From assembly GCA_964425225.1 (NCBI GenBank), contig CAYRMD010000002.1, positions 54,610 through 118,609 on the forward strand: a stretch of DNA of 64,000 nucleotides, in the 5' to 3' direction. This stretch comes from BPJU01 sp964425225 (GTDB lineage Bacteria; Planctomycetota; Planctomycetia; Pirellulales; Pirellulaceae). The notes below the pieces were generated by a model. That model was not told where the DNA came from and did not search any database. It worked only from the letters and a program-made list of their open reading frames with translations. Shown here piece after piece: positions 62,574-64,000 of this stretch. Numbering within the stretch: position 1 is the stretch's first letter; each line of letters starts with the position of its first letter. The position numbers were made by a program, and so were the translations under genes.

Positions 62574-64000
62574 AGGTCGTAATCCTTGCCCAACGGCGGT
62601 GGCGCTGTAGCCAACAAGGGCGATTGCTAGCGCCCCAGATTGCCTTCCACCCTGAAAGCTACGTAATTTTCTTTCGTCGGCGCTGCCTAGAAAATTCAGC
62701 GAGTTTCATCGGGCCGGTTTGTCTTACCCGAATTGATCGGCCAGGAATGGCTCCTGTGCCCGTAAATGGTGCCTGACACCACACTTAGGTAACGCCCGCC
62801 CTTTTAGCGAACCACGCTGGGCTCCTAACACATAGCAGCCGTTGCACTTGGTCTGCCGGTGGTACGAATTGGGGAAATCATCTGGTACGGGACGAGTCTT
62901 CAAAAAAACCATACGGTGATATTACTCAGGCTGCTGTTTGCGTCCAGAAACGAGAACGCTGCAGCGGCAGCCGACCGTGCTTTTCCTGCCATCTGTCGAC
63001 TTGTTCCTTTTCCATAAGGTTCCATAAGGGAGTAGCCAGCCGCTTCAGTACATGGCACGCACGGTGGCTAGGCCCGATTACCGTGCGTACCCTGCACTCT
63101 TTCGGGGTGAAGTCTCTATTTCGGTGCCTTATCACTACGGTTGCCACACGGGCAGTGACCCGGAGCGTCACGTCATTTGATCGGGCAAGAGAATGGAGGA
63201 TACGAATGGGCACCAAAACAGGCAACATCCCCCGTCTTTGCGTGAAATCCAAACTTCCCACACCATATTTGCTTGCACGCTCGGTCCGACAGCGGCATCA
63301 ATCGCCATCAGTGCTGGCTGCGAAAAATTAAAAAGTTGTTATTTAACTCAAAACGAAGCTATCGCCTTGCTGGCGTCGCCGGCACGTTATACTTCTACGG
63401 AGAATCGGGATCAAAACTACAGCATATCCCGGGTTCATCCAACCGCCGACAGCTCAACGCGCTTCTAAGCGATGTTCTGGATACTCGCAAAACTCGGGAC
63501 AGGGCGGAAGATGTTCCAACCGCACCTGTGGAGAACAGCAATCAACGGAGTGTCGAGTCAACGGGCTTACCGAGAACTTGTGCGACATTGATTGCGACAG
63601 ACTTGAGAATCTTGCTGGTCGCTCATAGAACTCATCTCACATCAAACTCGCTAGGGCGCAAAGACAAGTGGAAACAAGCGACTGGATGGTGTTTTTGTTC
63701 GAGTTGTCAGGTATCGTCGGGTAGGGGCAGCCTTTGTGATTGCCCGATGAGCGATTACCGCATCAGTGATTGCCCATAGCCGGTTGTGCGTTTACGTGGG
63801 GTAGATGCCCGTTGGCGCGGATACGTGTTGGGTCGGTACACGTTGGGTAAATCGATGCTGGCAGGCCCACGGCCTGCCGCTATGGGATAGCTGCGGAGGA
63901 TGAAGGTAACTCCGTGCAACTATATAGCCAGAATTCCCAAGGTAGATTAGGAACGTCTGATCAACTGGCGGTAAACGAGCGTATTGGCTCGATGGATAGT
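62574..64000. other. Non-coding end of the window
   Basis: About 1.4 kb with no convincing gene. Plus-strand frames at 63083-63331, 63193-63468 and 63273-63779 and a minus-strand frame at 62926-63261 have no recognisable domain or good initiation site. A perfect hairpin lies at 63860-63878 (listed separately), and short repeats of GTGATTGCCC and CGTGTTGGGT occur around 63734-63850. Confidence 0.5.
63860..63878. repeat. Perfect 8-bp hairpin
   Basis: GGCAGGCC-CAC-GGCCTGCC, a perfect inverted repeat with three-base loop, followed by GCTATGGGATAG. It has the look of an extragenic palindrome; no T-run follows, so it is not called a terminator. Confidence 0.5.

Noticed and set aside
62926..63261. 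111-residue minus-strand frame
   Set aside because: Some plausible-looking sequence, but no family, no ribosome site and no neighbours to support it.
63273..63779. 168-residue plus-strand frame at the end of the window
   Set aside because: No domain; the terminal part is made of short DNA repeats.

Overview
The window looks like a chromosomal segment of a planctomycete, probably of the Pirellulales type. The pointers are family-level: a TIGR03009-like secreted protein, a very large PVC-type dehydrogenase/HEAT/cytochrome c protein, a short anti-sigma-like protein carrying a DUF1559-like (H-X9-DG) tail, a VIT/von Willebrand A protein, LL-diaminopimelate aminotransferase, and a membrane-anchored GspE/PilB relative next to PilT. 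No rRNA, tRNA, CRISPR array, prophage or intact insertion sequence was seen. The genome is loosely packed: many genes stand alone and are separated by several hundred bases of apparently non-coding DNA.

Layout. 1-1.7 kb: the end of aspS and then sufS. 2.8-10.1 kb: an AlgE-like outer-membrane barrel, speA on the other strand, an unrecognised protein, a zinc-ribbon/TerB-like protein and a secreted TIGR03009-type protein. 10.3-11.5 kb: a dispersed non-coding repeat and a frameshifted Rpn-type nuclease gene. 12.1-14.6 kb: rhamnulokinase and a ThuA-domain protein. 15.3-19.9 kb: an assimilatory sulfate locus (cysH, an Rrf2 regulator, cysD, a cysN-cysC fusion) with a good promoter ahead of cysH and a perfect palindrome ahead of cysD. 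20.0-24.5 kb: the PVC-type dehydrogenase, translationally coupled to a creatininase-family amidohydrolase. 24.6-26.6 kb: an ECF sigma factor and its probable anti-sigma partner. 26.8-30.9 kb: an NCS2-like permease, a methyltransferase, a 31-residue membrane peptide and a YugP-like zinc peptidase. 31.1-31.8 kb: the second copy of the dispersed repeat.

32.2-37.7 kb: a beta-propeller/di-haem cytochrome, dapL, a SUMF1-domain protein and a small membrane-anchored protein. 37.9-44.6 kb: thiS-thiG, then hisF overlapping pilT, which in turn abuts a membrane-anchored pseudo-ATPase of the PilB/GspE family and two further membrane-anchored proteins. 44.9-45.0 kb: a 72-bp tandem repeat. 45.6-53.1 kb: a Tat-exported sugar-phosphate isomerase-like protein, a calcium/sodium antiporter, a VIT/VWA protein, a short protein with a secretin-like strand, and HupE. 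53.6-62.6 kb: a radical SAM protein, a membrane protein, a 1173-residue AsmA-like protein, a PolB-like exonuclease, peptidase T and a family 2 glycosyltransferase. The last 1.4 kb shows no convincing gene.

The most interesting unit is hisF-pilT-pseudoATPase-two membrane proteins (39.2-44.6 kb): PilT keeps every ATPase motif while its neighbour has lost all of them and gained transmembrane helices. The second is the cys locus, whose CysH has the cysteines of an iron-sulfur APS reductase even though CysN is fused to an APS kinase, with a likely Rrf2 operator between them.
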